From Saccharomycodes ludwigii (lineage: Eukaryota; Ascomycota; Saccharomycetes; Saccharomycodales; Saccharomycodaceae), in contig NC_060205.1 in NCBI RefSeq assembly GCF_020623625.1, positions 799,501 through 863,500 of the forward strand: DNA of 64,000 nt, read 5' to 3'. Each line of letters starts with the position of its first letter. Position 1 is the first letter of the stretch. Below, one piece after another: positions 19,890 through 30,385 of the stretch. Both the position numbers and the translations under genes were made by a program. The notes under the pieces were generated by a model that was not told the DNA's origin, searched no databases, and saw only the letters and a program-made list of their open reading frames with translations.

Positions 19890-20434
19890 TTTAAATTACC
19901 CCTATACACGTAATACATAAAACAACCACTGCTTCAAATATTTAATAATTGTAGTTTTGAGTATGATTTTAGTGATAAAGAATGGCACTTGGAACTTTAA
20001 ACTAATTGATAAAGTTGATTATGAGGTAACATTTAGATATAATTTCTCGGGAACATAAAAAAATAATAAAAAAAATTTAAAAAAAAATTTAAAAAAAAAT
20101 TAAAAAAGTAATCCGAAGACATTTTAGTCCGAATATGGTAATGGACATAAACAATTCCCTAACCGTGCCTGATGTCTTTTCGCTAATTTTTTTCAATATT
20201 AAAAAAAAGCAACAGCAAGTGCCTCTAAAATATTTGTTGTGTCACAAACGATAAAGTTCTCTATTTGAACATATTCAATACCAACATTTTTTTTGAATTG
20301 TGTATTGGATGTATGCATATTTAATATTATAGAAAAAAAATATATATATATATATGTATATATAAAGAAGAGGGACAAGGGAAAAAAATAAACAAACAAA
20401 CAAGTAAATAAAACTGGATAAAATCAATACTTTT
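19890..20434. other. GCN5 upstream / ATG7 downstream region
   Basis: No gene supported. A 31-codon open frame at 19963-20058 (plus) is too short to judge. A repeated A9-TTT motif fills about 20060-20107, and two TCCGAA words follow at about 20113 and 20130. An AT run with A-tract lies at about 20332-20362. Confidence 0.55.
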
Positions 20435-22306
20435 TTAATCAATAGTAACAAACTCATCATCATCAGAATCACCAAAATTAATTGATTCCAATTTCTTTTC
20501 CATTTCCCTTTGAACATCAGCTAATCCTGATAATTCTTCCACTACCTTATAATTCTTCAACGCACTCAATACAAAATCCCACCCTCGCCTTTTGTATTCT
20601 TCAACAATTTCCAAACTACAAGCAGAACAACATTCATATGAAGGCGTGTGTAATTTAATCATCGAAAAATCGTTTAAAAATCCTCTAATTTGATGTTGGG
20701 GTTCACCCAAAACATTTTTTTGTAGATAGGATACGAATAATTCAACTGCTAAAGATGATGCCATTAGTGCACATCCAGGTCTAGTCACAGTACACATTTG
20801 GTCCAAAGTTCTATCACTTAAACTGTCATTTGGTGCGACAACGTCGTTACAAAAATAACAACCCAGCTTATCTTCAAAATTTCCATGTCTCATAACCAAA
20901 TAACTATTAAATCCAATAGCAGCGTTTATTATTATTTTTTCATGACCTTTGTCTGTAAAAGATTTCCCCATAACAGTTGGCAACCATCTTGTTTCTCTCG
21001 AATCAACCAATAAAAAGATTGCATCATTTTGTTGAAAAAGTTGATATAATTTCTCATAATCTTTTTTTTGTTTTCCTTCGTTTGTGGGTGGATGGCCTAT
21101 CATTGGGATATCCAGAACATATGATTCTGTGTTTAGCTGTGGGAAAATTTTTTTTAAATTTTTAGCTGCCGCTTCAGCCTTCCATTGGCCCACATCTTCA
21201 AAATTAAATAACGATTGTCTAACTGGATTTGAATGGGAAACCCTACCGTTATCGACAAACGTAAAATTACGAACTCCCCAACTTAACAACGTTCTAGCAA
21301 CATAACAACCTAAAGTTCCTGCACCTAATAATAAAACTTTTTTACTCTTGATAATATCCAAGTTTAAATCCGGTTCTATTCTCCATTTCATTAACTTTAA
21401 ATTCAAATCTACACTTTGTTCATTCATTTTTAACGGATCTAATAAGGTACTTAAATCTATGAATTTAGGACCAAGCTTACCTCTATTATTCCTCTCCCAA
21501 CCTGTAACCTTTACTGCGGGTGGTGATTTTTTTCCATCATTGTCGATTGTATGCAACATTAAGTTTACATCATATTTTATTATGTTACCGTTTCCACTAA
21601 TAATTTTTAGCTTCAGGGACTTTATATGAGGAGAGTTTTTATGCAATAAAGATAAAACAGACTTTAAATAACTAGGTGGATATGTTATTTCACTAAGCGT
21701 GTTTCTTACGCATACAATCTTGGTTGACAAGGTGTTGCAAACTTCGTTCATCAAAAAATTTTCACAGCCCTTTGTTTCCTCATCTTGTAAAAAGCACCAA
21801 ACACTCGGATTTTCAATGATAAACTTTATGCATTCGTCATCATCTTCACAGCCCTTAAACACTTCTTTGCTTGTAATCTCAAAAGTCAATCCTTCAATTT
21901 GGAATACTGGGAATGCAACCCAATATAATAACGTATATTTTTTTAAATCCGCAAATGTTATTAAAACAAAACTATTAATTATAAGTTGGATGTCATTCGT
22001 ATTCCAAATGTTATCTATACAGTAGTGTTTTAAAAACTCTAATTTGTTTAAAGTTATAAATTCCTGTTCGGTGTTAAAATTTTTCAAAACACCATTCATT
22101 TTCAAATGATCTGACAAACCATGGTTACATTCTTCAAAATTGTTTGAATTTAGTGTTAGTATAGAACTAGTATCAGCAATATCACCGTTTAACGAAATAT
22201 ATTCATCAGATAGTTTTAAATTGTTCAATTTTATTTCTCTTAGCCTAGAATAGAAACTAGTTTCCATAAAACATTTAAAACCAGGGGTAAATTTGATTGT
22301 AGTCAT
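20435..22306 (-). CDS. ATG7: Atg7, E1-like enzyme of autophagy
   Basis: E1-like activating enzyme for Atg8 and Atg12, passing them to Atg3 and Atg10. The N-terminal domain (1-290) begins with the family motif KFTPGFKCFMETSFYSRL. The adenylation domain has the nucleotide-binding GAGTLG at 328-333 and VDNGRVSHSNPVRQSLF. The catalytic Cys is Cys505 in DQMCTVTRPG, and zinc-binding CYFC is at 483-486. The C-terminus carries the acidic SDDDEFVTID tail needed for Atg8 binding in the family. Length 623 compares with 630 in S. cerevisiae. Synteny with YHR171W agrees. Confidence 0.98.
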   Translation of the reverse strand: MTTIKFTPGFKCFMETSFYSRLREIKLNNLKLSDEYISLNGDIADTSSILTLNSNNFEECNHGLSDHLKMNGVLKNFNTEQEFITLNKLEFLKHYCIDNIWNTNDIQLIINSFVLITFADLKKYTLLYWVAFPVFQIEGLTFEITSKEVFKGCEDDDECIKFIIENPSVWCFLQDEETKGCENFLMNEVCNTLSTKIVCVRNTLSEITYPPSYLKSVLSLLHKNSPHIKSLKLKIISGNGNIIKYDVNLMLHTIDNDGKKSPPAVKVTGWERNNRGKLGPKFIDLSTLLDPLKMNEQSVDLNLKLMKWRIEPDLNLDIIKSKKVLLLGAGTLGCYVARTLLSWGVRNFTFVDNGRVSHSNPVRQSLFNFEDVGQWKAEAAAKNLKKIFPQLNTESYVLDIPMIGHPPTNEGKQKKDYEKLYQLFQQNDAIFLLVDSRETRWLPTVMGKSFTDKGHEKIIINAAIGFNSYLVMRHGNFEDKLGCYFCNDVVAPNDSLSDRTLDQMCTVTRPGCALMASSLAVELFVSYLQKNVLGEPQHQIRGFLNDFSMIKLHTPSYECCSACSLEIVEEYKRRGWDFVLSALKNYKVVEELSGLADVQREMEKKLESINFGDSDDDEFVTID

Positions 22307-22722
22307 TATTTGGGGAATAAAAATTACTTGATTTGAGAGCTTTATTGATTGATTAATTGGTTATTTTTTTTTTTCCCTTTAAATTGATTAAATTAAGTGT
22401 CTTATTGCCGCCTGACTTCCCCTTAAAAAAAAAAAAAAAAAAAAAAAATTCAACAGTGATAAATAATATCAGCAACGTAGTGCCTTTCGTCTTAAAATAG
22501 GCTTAATGGTTTATACTCAAATTAACATTTCTTTTTAATAAAAAAAAAAAAGACATAGAATAATATAAACTATAATTTAAACATACACACACACACACAA
22601 ACATATATATATATATATATTTCTTAAAAAATATAACAAAAACACTCCTTTAATATACAATAATAGAAAAATATAAAAAAAATTAACAGGAAAATAATAA
22701 ATACAATACCCGCCCAATATTA
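22307..22722. other. ATG7 upstream / NMD3 downstream region
   Basis: Intergenic. Contains an A-tract (about 22424-22448), a CA run (about 22585-22598) and an AT run (about 22602-22620). No gene or RNA seen. Confidence 0.6.
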
Positions 22723-24273
22723 TTAAACGTTTCCTGCTTTATCTTCCAAAGTCATTTCATCTAATTCATCTAATAATTCATCAATATCAATTTGTGGGGC
22801 ATCTTCGTCTTCATCAACTTCAGTATCATCATGCGGAACAGCGCTTTGCGTATTTTGACTTTTATACAAATTGATGGTTTGTCTCATTTCTTGATCTTCT
22901 TCTAATTCTTGCAAGAACAATTCATAATCCTTTTCAGCACGCTCCATTTCTTGATTATTTTGTTTTGAAGTGTAATCAACAGAAGCGTCAATTTCCTTGT
23001 GTTCTTTAGCCATTCTTTTCAATTTCCAGTTTCTATTCTTCTTAGTCTTTCTAACATATAATTTTTTAACCAAAACAACATCAGGGACATAATCTATATT
23101 CAAAGAATCATATAAACTATTATTATAATTGGAGTTTGCTACAAAATAACCCATTACACTGTCCCCTGGATGAATGATAGCGCCTAAATGTGATCTTACG
23201 TAATAAATTTGATCATTAACACCCAAATCAGATGCTCTAGCCACAGTAATATCAGCCAATACTTTTTTACCTTTGACTTCCCCAGTTGGATCAACATCTA
23301 AGGCAATAAATTCAACCAATTGTGATGTATCAGCTAGAGAATCAAATGGAAAACGATAATACACTTGTGCGCTTAGCTCGGCCGTTTGTGAAGTTTTTGG
23401 GTCTAAAAATTGAAGAGTGTTTGTGACTTTGGAACATAGGACAAATTGTGAAATATTCCCCAAAGTTTTAGCCAATTTTTTAGGTAAAACAACCAAGTCG
23501 TCCCTGCAGATTGGAACAATTTCTACAGAATAAGAAAATTTGTAGGTAGAAGACCCAGTATGGATATCTTGAGAAATTAATTCTTCAGATCTTTTGAATT
23601 TAATTGGAACAACAGAGTTTAAAAAATCTAACATTTTAGTGGCATGGTTTCTTTGTCCATAAAAAAAATCTAGACCATCTTTACTCTCTTGGATAGAAAT
23701 GGTATCGACATGGGCATTATGTTTTAAAATCAACTGTTCTAGATACAAAAATGTTCTTTTGTGTGGGACTTTTTGTCTAATCTGGACAGTAGCCCTCCAA
23801 GTATTAGTGGTGTACGACCTGGCACAATCAGGACACTGCATAGCAACAACAATATAATCAACTTCAAAAGTTTGTTGAATAATTGTGTTCGCCATTGCTT
23901 CACCTTGGACAGTCAATTTTACTTTAATTCTTCTACTGTGTGGTTCTGTCCATATAAAGGATGCATCAACTAATCTAACTTTGGTCAACCCCTTTAACCT
24001 ACGTAAACACAATGCTAATAGTTCTCTACTTTCTAGCTGAGCCCTAACCCATTGGCCAGGTGGTTGCAAAAATCGCTCACAATTCCTACAGAAACTGATG
24101 TTAGCTTCACGAGGGATACCTTGTGTAATATCAACTGTCATTTTAATACAATCATAACACATAACTAGACCAGCAGAACCATCCATTGGAACACCACAGT
24201 TGCAACATAAAACTGTGGCAACTTGCTGCTGCTGCTGGTTAAAAACATTGGGATCTATGGGGGTATAACTCAT
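22723..24273 (-). CDS. NMD3: Nmd3, 60S ribosomal export adaptor
   Basis: Adaptor that links pre-60S subunits to the exportin Crm1 and is released in the cytoplasm by Lsg1. N-terminal Cys pairs (Cys23/26, Cys39/42, Cys62/65 and a later CPDC) form the zinc-binding repeats. The central part matches the eL22-like and OB-like domains (for example YYVRSHLGAIIHPGD). The acidic, Leu-rich C-terminus (IDIDELLDELDEMTLED) fits the nuclear export signal, and a basic stretch (RKTKKNRNWKLKRM) fits the import signal. A short poly-Gln run is at 13-17. Length 516 compares with 518 in S. cerevisiae. Synteny: YHR170W. Confidence 0.98.
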   Translation of the reverse strand: MSYTPIDPNVFNQQQQQVATVLCCNCGVPMDGSAGLVMCYDCIKMTVDITQGIPREANISFCRNCERFLQPPGQWVRAQLESRELLALCLRRLKGLTKVRLVDASFIWTEPHSRRIKVKLTVQGEAMANTIIQQTFEVDYIVVAMQCPDCARSYTTNTWRATVQIRQKVPHKRTFLYLEQLILKHNAHVDTISIQESKDGLDFFYGQRNHATKMLDFLNSVVPIKFKRSEELISQDIHTGSSTYKFSYSVEIVPICRDDLVVLPKKLAKTLGNISQFVLCSKVTNTLQFLDPKTSQTAELSAQVYYRFPFDSLADTSQLVEFIALDVDPTGEVKGKKVLADITVARASDLGVNDQIYYVRSHLGAIIHPGDSVMGYFVANSNYNNSLYDSLNIDYVPDVVLVKKLYVRKTKKNRNWKLKRMAKEHKEIDASVDYTSKQNNQEMERAEKDYELFLQELEEDQEMRQTINLYKSQNTQSAVPHDDTEVDEDEDAPQIDIDELLDELDEMTLEDKAGNV

Positions 24274-24709
24274 TTTTGTAATTCAAAAAAAAAAAGAAAA
24301 AAAAAAAGGAAAATACAGGCTTTTTATATTTATCTTGTGTTTTTCCTGCTGATGAGTATAATTATATATCTTATTTTTGAGAGTTAACAAAAACAGATAT
24401 TGGTGATATAAGTTTAGGTGAGTTAAAAGGAAAAAGTCAGAATAGTTATTTTTTTTCTTCTTTTTATTTTCCTGAAAAAAGAAAAAAGAAAAAAAAAAAA
24501 AAAAAAAAAAGCTCGATGAGGAAAGAAAAATCTTACTAATGAAAATATGCAATATCAATAATCTCTATTTTAGAAACACGCGCACACAAATACATTGATA
24601 TAAAAAGAAACGTTACTTATATTTTATTCTATTAAGAAGCAATTTTACATATAATATTATGGCCAATTATTTGATTAAACGTTTAATAGTTACGTAATAA
24701 TAAATATGC
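24274..24709. promoter_or_regulatory. NMD3 upstream region with PAC-like cores
   Basis: Two GATGAG words lie at 24351-24356 and 24515-24520, the second in GCTCGATGAGG. GATGAG is the core of the PAC element common upstream of ribosome-biogenesis genes. A long A-tract (about 24490-24510) sits directly beside the second. The remainder is A/T-rich and I see no gene. Confidence 0.4.
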
Positions 24710-25366
24710 TTATTTCTTCTTCTTTTTGCCAAAACTTAACGGCAGGTTAGTCACCTTTTTAGTAGTTTTCTGTATTTTTGGATCATCCTCATCCTCATCA
24801 TTGTTATCATCGTAACCTACAAGAGCCGTGGCGGAAACGTTACTGTATGTTTTGGCATCATTAAAGTGTTCTAATTTCTTTTTAATTTCTTTCCTTTTGC
24901 CTTCCCTCATTTTATGTTTCAACGCAACCATTGCTTTGCTATCATGACTATCGATTCTATATATACTACTTTTTATATCCCTATTGTTGGAATTTCTCAT
25001 CTTTTTCTTCCTTAATGTGGATACTTTCTTATCACCGTTTATAAATTCACCAACCGTCGATATATCTTCTTCCTTGAGAGTACCATCAGTATCTGTATTT
25101 GATAAGTCCAGACTAGCACCTGTTGCCATTACCGGTAGTTGATAAAATTCTTTTTGGAAATCTTTTAGATCACCACTATTATCCTTTGATTCAAGACTAT
25201 CATTTTCAATCCATTTTAATACTGTAGCTCTTGATTTATTAAAAACTACTTGTAATTGTGACTGTAATAATTTCTTCTCTTTAATTTCTTTAGCTTTTGA
25301 CTTGTGGGAGTTGTTATTGCCATCGATGTTGATATTATCCTTAATTGAAGTCATGTTAGAATTCAT
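24710..25366 (-). CDS. NOP19: Nop19-like nucleolar 90S pre-ribosome factor
   Basis: Small basic protein of 218 residues. In S. cerevisiae Nop19 is needed for pre-18S rRNA processing and for Utp25 incorporation in the 90S particle. Visible parts are an N-terminal coiled stretch (KAKEIKEKKLLQSQLQ), FNKSRATVLKWIE, a central basic block (TLRKKKMRNSNN), KHKMREGKRKEIKKKLEHF, an acidic NNDEDEDD patch and a Lys-rich end. No catalytic domain is expected. The sequence is poorly conserved overall, so the call combines the pattern with synteny: YGR251W follows GCN5 in S. cerevisiae. Codon usage is ordinary. Confidence 0.82.
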   Translation of the reverse strand: MNSNMTSIKDNINIDGNNNSHKSKAKEIKEKKLLQSQLQVVFNKSRATVLKWIENDSLESKDNSGDLKDFQKEFYQLPVMATGASLDLSNTDTDGTLKEEDISTVGEFINGDKKVSTLRKKKMRNSNNRDIKSSIYRIDSHDSKAMVALKHKMREGKRKEIKKKLEHFNDAKTYSNVSATALVGYDDNNDEDEDDPKIQKTTKKVTNLPLSFGKKKKK

Positions 25367-25515
25367 AACAATTTATGGGTATAATTCAATGTTATCGCAC
25401 TTTGTTATGAAGAAATAAAGGTTAATAGAAGTTAGTATTAATTTAAGCACCCAGTTCAGTTGCTTTCCCCTTCTTACTTTAGACATTAAAATTATATATA
25501 TTTTTTTTAGAAAAA

Positions 25516-25547
<32 letters not shown>

Positions 25548-25622
25548 AAAAAAAAGATAAAAAAAAAAATTTAAAATAAACAAAACATTACAACAAAACT
25601 TCACAAAAAGAATAATGATAAA

Positions 25623-25659
<37 letters not shown>

Positions 25660-25694
25660 AAGTTATTAATATGCCCATTATATAAAACTGTTTT
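25367..25694. other. NOP19 upstream / DBP8 downstream region
   Basis: No gene. It consists largely of an interrupted A-tract (about 25509-25569) and an AT dinucleotide run (25627-25656). Confidence 0.6.
25627..25656. repeat. AT dinucleotide microsatellite
   Basis: About 15 AT units next to the DBP8 stop codon. Confidence 0.85.
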
Positions 25695-26996
25695 TTATCG
25701 CCTATAACTTTTCTTACTAATATTACCGTTATTTGAACTTTTTTTCAATAATTGTACCCTTCTTTGTTCACCAAAGTTTTCCCTTTCCATAGACATAATA
25801 CTTTCCCTTTTAGCCGTCGTAACTTTGCTCAAAGCCTTTCTAATAACAGCCGTATCATGAACACCTGTGAACTCTTCCATTTTTTTATTAATTCTCTCTT
25901 CAATAGCATGTATACGTTCAACATCCTTCGGCGTTACAAAAGATAATGCCTCACCTTTTCTACCAGCACGTGCCGTACGACCGCTTCTATGAATAAATGT
26001 ATCAGGATTTGCTGGAATATCATAGTTAACTACTAATTGAACAACTGGGATATCTAAACCTCTACTGGCTACATCAGTAGCAATCAATACTCTGGCAGCA
26101 GATGCACGAAATCTATGTAATGAATTTGTTCTTTCTTGCTGTGGCATTTGGGAATGTAACGATGCTACTCTTATATCTAAACTTTTCAAAGTTCTTCTTA
26201 ATATTTCTGCTGTTGCTGTTCTATTAACAAATACAATGGCACTTTTTGATTGATAGTCCTCGCTGCTCAGTATTTGGTATAAATAAGCCTCTTTAACATG
26301 CTCAGGTACTAATAAATAATCGATTTTCAAAGTTGATGGAATGGCTATATTATCGACAGTTTCCACCTGATAGCTGAAACAAGGTTTGCTACCATTTTTT
26401 TGCAACTGCTTTACTTGATCGGTCATTGTTGCTGTAAATAACAAGTTTTGTCTTTTATCCTTTGGTGGTAATGCAGAAACGCATCTTACTAAATCACTAC
26501 TAAAAGTGTTGGTCAACAAAATATCGGCTTCATCTAGTACTAGGAATTTGACTCTCTTTAATCCTTTGACAACTTGGTCTCCACCATTTAAAACATGATG
26601 TGCCAATCTACCGGGCGTAGCTATAATAAAATGTGGTTTCCTTTCTAATTCGATGGCTTGCTTGACAATATCTTCTCCACCAACGCATATACAAACCCTA
26701 ATATTCATGGAGCTTCCTAATGCAGTAAATTGCTCGGCAATTTGCATGGCTAATTCTCTCGTAGGTGTCAAAATTAAACCAAACATCCCGCTAGGATCTT
26801 CACTCCATCTACTCAACATCGGTGCTGCAAATGCAATGGTTTTACCGCTACCTGTTTTTGCTCCACCAATACAATCCTTGCCACTTAAAATTTCAGGGAT
26901 ACAATGCTTTTGGATTTCTGTTGGTTTTGTGATTTTCATGGCATTTAAAGAATCAGCTAACCATTTTGGTACGCCTAAGCTTTTAAAATCGGACAT
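25695..26996 (-). CDS. DBP8: DEAD-box RNA helicase Dbp8
   Basis: Nucleolar ATP-dependent RNA helicase for 40S ribosome assembly, stimulated by Esf2 in S. cerevisiae. The motifs appear in order: Q motif with TEIQKHCIP, motif I AKTGSGKT (46-53), PTREL (78-82), TPGR (127-130), DEAD (155-158), motif III as TAT instead of SAT (the same substitution occurs in S. cerevisiae Dbp8, as I recall), RGLD, and motif VI HRSGRTARAGR. Length 433 compares with 431. Synteny with YHR169W. Confidence 0.97.
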   Translation of the reverse strand: MSDFKSLGVPKWLADSLNAMKITKPTEIQKHCIPEILSGKDCIGGAKTGSGKTIAFAAPMLSRWSEDPSGMFGLILTPTRELAMQIAEQFTALGSSMNIRVCICVGGEDIVKQAIELERKPHFIIATPGRLAHHVLNGGDQVVKGLKRVKFLVLDEADILLTNTFSSDLVRCVSALPPKDKRQNLLFTATMTDQVKQLQKNGSKPCFSYQVETVDNIAIPSTLKIDYLLVPEHVKEAYLYQILSSEDYQSKSAIVFVNRTATAEILRRTLKSLDIRVASLHSQMPQQERTNSLHRFRASAARVLIATDVASRGLDIPVVQLVVNYDIPANPDTFIHRSGRTARAGRKGEALSFVTPKDVERIHAIEERINKKMEEFTGVHDTAVIRKALSKVTTAKRESIMSMERENFGEQRRVQLLKKSSNNGNISKKSYRR

Positions 26997-27343
26997 TACT
27001 ATGTATTTAATACAATTGTTATAGGGAATGAGGGGATAGCTATTTTTGTTTTGGATAAATTGCCCAAAATACGGTATCTATTATTTACAAGGATAATAAA
27101 GTTATTTGGAAAAAAAAAAAAAAAAAAAAAAAAAAGTCAAATTTGTAATTTCATTATTATCATTATTTTTTAAGCTTTTAATAAAAAAAAAAAAAAAAAA
27201 AAGAAACGATATTTTTTATTTTTAAAAAAAAAAAAAAAAAAAAAAAAGTCCGAAAAACGAATTTGCACGAGCTAGCGGAAAGGCCGCTATATAAAATAAA
27301 TAAAAAAAAAAACAAACTTTTCCCTTATCCAAATTATAGTATA
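26997..27343. other. DBP8 upstream / MTG2 downstream region with three long A-tracts
   Basis: Three A-tracts (about 27111-27135, 27183-27202 and 27226-27247) make most of 27105-27250 pure A/T. They end abruptly in a G/C-containing block (27248-27290, from GTCCGAAAAACGAA to GGCCGC). No gene seen. Confidence 0.6.
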
Positions 27344-29083
27344 TCATAATGATTCCAAATTAATCTTAATGGCTCTTTTATATGAATTTTTACCATGCTC
27401 AACCAAATCAGACATTTTCGAAATCAATATGTCTATATTTTCATTATTTAACGCACTAATAGGGCATATATCCCATTTCATTTCATTGCAGAAACGTTGA
27501 ATCGAGTTAAATTTGGCAAATGTTTGTTCCGGATTAACATCACATTTATTGCATATTACCAACGCATTATGCGTTTTAGTTATCCCGTGTGAATTCAATT
27601 CATCAATCAAAACTTTCAAATCTTCGAGAGGCTCTGGTCTGTCCATGCCTAAGACAAAAACTAACCCTCTTGATCGTTCAATATGCCTCAAAAACTCCAA
27701 TCCCATCCCCTTATCCTTACTTGCACCTCTAATAATACCTGGAATATCAGCTACTGTAAAACTTGGTTTAGATAAACTAGGCGAAACAGTACCAATTGTT
27801 GGAGATAACGTAGTAAACTCCCAATGTCCAATTCTGGGTTTAGCGTTGGATATTTTATTTAAAATAGTAGATTTACCTGCATTGGGGAAACCAACAAGCC
27901 CCAAGTCAGCCAATATTTTCAACTCAAACATAAAATATTGCTCTAAACCGTTTCTACCTACTTTTGCAAACCTAGGGTTTCTAATCAAATTAGTTAAAAA
28001 ATGCATATTACCCATACCACCTTTACCACCAATTAACAAAGGCACTGGGTGATCCATCTCTCTATCTAAATCCAAACCTTCCAATGGAAATTTATCAACT
28101 AATAATTCGTCATTGTCTAAAACCAAATCATGCTTCTTAATTTTATGTCTTAAATCCCTAAACCACTGCTTACCAATATGATACTCATGATCCTTTTCTT
28201 TAAAAACCCAACCTTCACCAGGCTCATATGATTTTCTAAATAGTTGGATGTATTGAGGATCTCTATCAGTTGCAAACTCACCAACACAATCCAAATCAAC
28301 AAATTGATGTTTTAACAAATTTCTAATGTTGTGATTGCTGTTACTTTCAGTCATGTTTTCTAATTTATCATTTATGAAAGCCCTAATGATTTTTGGATCA
28401 AAAGACCATTTAACTAGTGTACCCAACGGAACCTTTATTAAAATATCTTTGCCCCTTTTCCCATCTAATTGATCTTTTGCACCATTCCCACCATTGGTAG
28501 CAATATAGCTGTGACTTAATTTTGCCAAAGAATTAATCGCAGGATCTGTTTGAATATATATAGAGCCACCGTCACCGCCATCCCCACCATTAGGTGGACC
28601 CACTGCACGATTCGCATCCCTGAAAAAGGATACACATCCGTCACCACCATCACCACTTTTACATTTTACGATCCTAACATCTATAAAGGCGTTTGATTGT
28701 TTATTAAAGGAATGATTGAAATATTTAATATTGGTAAAATTTATTAATGGTGATTTAATATGGATAAATGGTGTTTGTGGTGGCGTAGATATTATAGTGT
28801 AATCTTTTGTGCTATCATGATTGTCGATTTTATCATTCTCATTAATTATGTGGCCATTTGGGTAGTCTTCGACCAATTCAATCTGTTTTTTTACACTATT
28901 GCCTAATTTCAATGCTTTAGAAATCTTTGGCTCTAGTTGTTTTTCAGAAGACAAGTTTTGTAGCCAGTTTTCATTTTCTTGTAGTCTGGGTGCATTATCT
29001 GGAATATGAGATACGTTATTTTGAAGTCTATTTCTCCCTTTTCTTGATACTTGTGAAAATACAGTTTTAGTATAACGAAACAT
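27344..29083 (-). CDS. MTG2: Mtg2, mitochondrial Obg-family GTPase
   Basis: Obg/CgtA-type GTPase associated with the mitochondrial large ribosomal subunit and the inner membrane. A basic N-terminus (MFRYTKTVFSQVSRKGRNRL) looks like a mitochondrial presequence. The glycine-rich Obg fold is at about 133-380 (SGDGGDGCVSF, PPNGGDGGDGG, GGKGGMGN). The GTPase domain has G1 GFPNAGKST (398-406), G3 DIPG (446-449) and G4 NKCD (512-515). Length 579 compares with about 518 in S. cerevisiae; the extra residues are mostly between presequence and Obg fold. Synteny with YHR168W. Confidence 0.96.
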   Translation of the reverse strand: MFRYTKTVFSQVSRKGRNRLQNNVSHIPDNAPRLQENENWLQNLSSEKQLEPKISKALKLGNSVKKQIELVEDYPNGHIINENDKIDNHDSTKDYTIISTPPQTPFIHIKSPLINFTNIKYFNHSFNKQSNAFIDVRIVKCKSGDGGDGCVSFFRDANRAVGPPNGGDGGDGGSIYIQTDPAINSLAKLSHSYIATNGGNGAKDQLDGKRGKDILIKVPLGTLVKWSFDPKIIRAFINDKLENMTESNSNHNIRNLLKHQFVDLDCVGEFATDRDPQYIQLFRKSYEPGEGWVFKEKDHEYHIGKQWFRDLRHKIKKHDLVLDNDELLVDKFPLEGLDLDREMDHPVPLLIGGKGGMGNMHFLTNLIRNPRFAKVGRNGLEQYFMFELKILADLGLVGFPNAGKSTILNKISNAKPRIGHWEFTTLSPTIGTVSPSLSKPSFTVADIPGIIRGASKDKGMGLEFLRHIERSRGLVFVLGMDRPEPLEDLKVLIDELNSHGITKTHNALVICNKCDVNPEQTFAKFNSIQRFCNEMKWDICPISALNNENIDILISKMSDLVEHGKNSYKRAIKINLESL

Positions 29084-29656
29084 GCCCTTTTTTTAAGTCT
29101 TTTTAATTATTTATGGCTTCGAATTTTTTTCAATTGTTTTACTTTCACCTTCTTAATAAAATTTTTACCGCAGTTTAGGAAACATAGAGGGATAGGATTG
29201 AATTTTGTATTTAAAAAAAAAAAAAAAAAAAAAAAAAATTAAAATTAAAATTAAAATATCAGATATTAAAATAGAATTTTAAATTTGGAAAATTTTGTTA
29301 AGGCCTTTTAATTCATTCGAAATTTTTTTTTTTTTTTTTTTTTCTTTTTTCTTCCCCCCGCATAATAAAATAAAATCTTGGATATGAAAACACCAATTAA
29401 TTTATAAATTACATAGATTCATTGCTGTGCAACTCTCATCAAACTATCATTATATTTTACACAAATAAACTATTCAAAATAGAATAACAACAAGAAAGGA
29501 GGAAAAAGTATTTGCATTTTAACGAAAAGTGTATAATATAATACCAATTCAATGAATAACATATGAATCAGAATCATTTATCCCCCCCCCTACTGAATGG
29601 TAATACTAACCAACGGTTTCGACTAATTTATGGTGATAATAGCATAAACCTTAGCA
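29084..29656. other. MTG2 upstream / THP2 downstream region
   Basis: No gene. A-tract at about 29212-29238 followed by AAAATT repeats, T-tract at about 29323-29343, and a C10 run at about 29582-29591. Confidence 0.6.
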
Positions 29657-30385
29657 CTATTTAAAAACTCCATGGTTCGGGTTTCCCTGTACAGAATTGA
29701 TGATGCTTGTTATACTATTTGAACTAGAACCAAATAATGCAGATTCAAGCTCACTATATTTTCTCTGCCATGACTGCATGTCCTTGGTTATTTTAGAAAA
29801 CTCTTCTTGTAACACTTCTTTATCTTCTAGCGCGTATTTAACCCTTGTAAGTTTAATTTCTTCGACAATATTCAATAATTCATTTCTTAACTTTTGTGTA
29901 TCTTCAAATAATTGTTGTTCATTTAAATATTCATCAATAATCTTGTGAACAGGGTCACTTAAACAGGTCCTATTGGCGACAATTTTATCACCTTCTGATA
30001 TACTATACTGATGGACCGGTTCAACAGAGAGTCTATTCAAATAATTGACATGCGTTAAACATTTTAAATTAAATGAATGCAAGGCACTAAAATATTCGGA
30101 TATCTTATTCTCACCAAACTTCATCTTAATCCTACCCTTCGATTTCATCAAAATCATATTTTCTCTAACTTTTCTACTTTCTGATATGTTGATCGAACCT
30201 GCTTGTACTTTACTTAAAGTTAATATTGTTTCCCTGTGTAGTTTTTTTAATTCTCTTACAGATTCAGTGATTTCTTGTTCATCTGTAGAGTCACTGATTG
30301 TTTGTAGGAGCGGAAGTATTTTGCCATTTAACAAATCATAATTTGCACTCAAGTGTTTAGATTCCTGTAAAAATGCACTTTCCAT
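29657..30385 (-). CDS. THP2: Thp2, THO/TREX complex subunit
   Basis: Subunit of the THO complex, which couples transcription elongation to mRNA export and limits R-loops. The 242-residue protein is mostly helical and coiled-coil. Recognisable stretches are NKISEYFSALHSFN and YLNRLSVEPV, which align with ISEYYS and LLKRLSVD in S. cerevisiae Thp2 (261 residues), and KLTRVKYALEDKEVLQEEF near the C-terminus. The family is weakly conserved, so synteny matters: it is divergent from CDC23, exactly as YHR167W is from YHR166C. Confidence 0.88.
   Translation of the reverse strand: MESAFLQESKHLSANYDLLNGKILPLLQTISDSTDEQEITESVRELKKLHRETILTLSKVQAGSINISESRKVRENMILMKSKGRIKMKFGENKISEYFSALHSFNLKCLTHVNYLNRLSVEPVHQYSISEGDKIVANRTCLSDPVHKIIDEYLNEQQLFEDTQKLRNELLNIVEEIKLTRVKYALEDKEVLQEEFSKITKDMQSWQRKYSELESALFGSSSNSITSIINSVQGNPNHGVFK

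Noticed and set aside
19963-20058. 31-codon open frame between GCN5 and ATG7
   Set aside because: Ordinary composition but too short to separate from chance, and there is no neighbour or family support.
24283-24558. 91-codon open frame upstream of NMD3
   Set aside because: Mostly poly-Phe, Ser and Lys from homopolymers; it is the NMD3 promoter.
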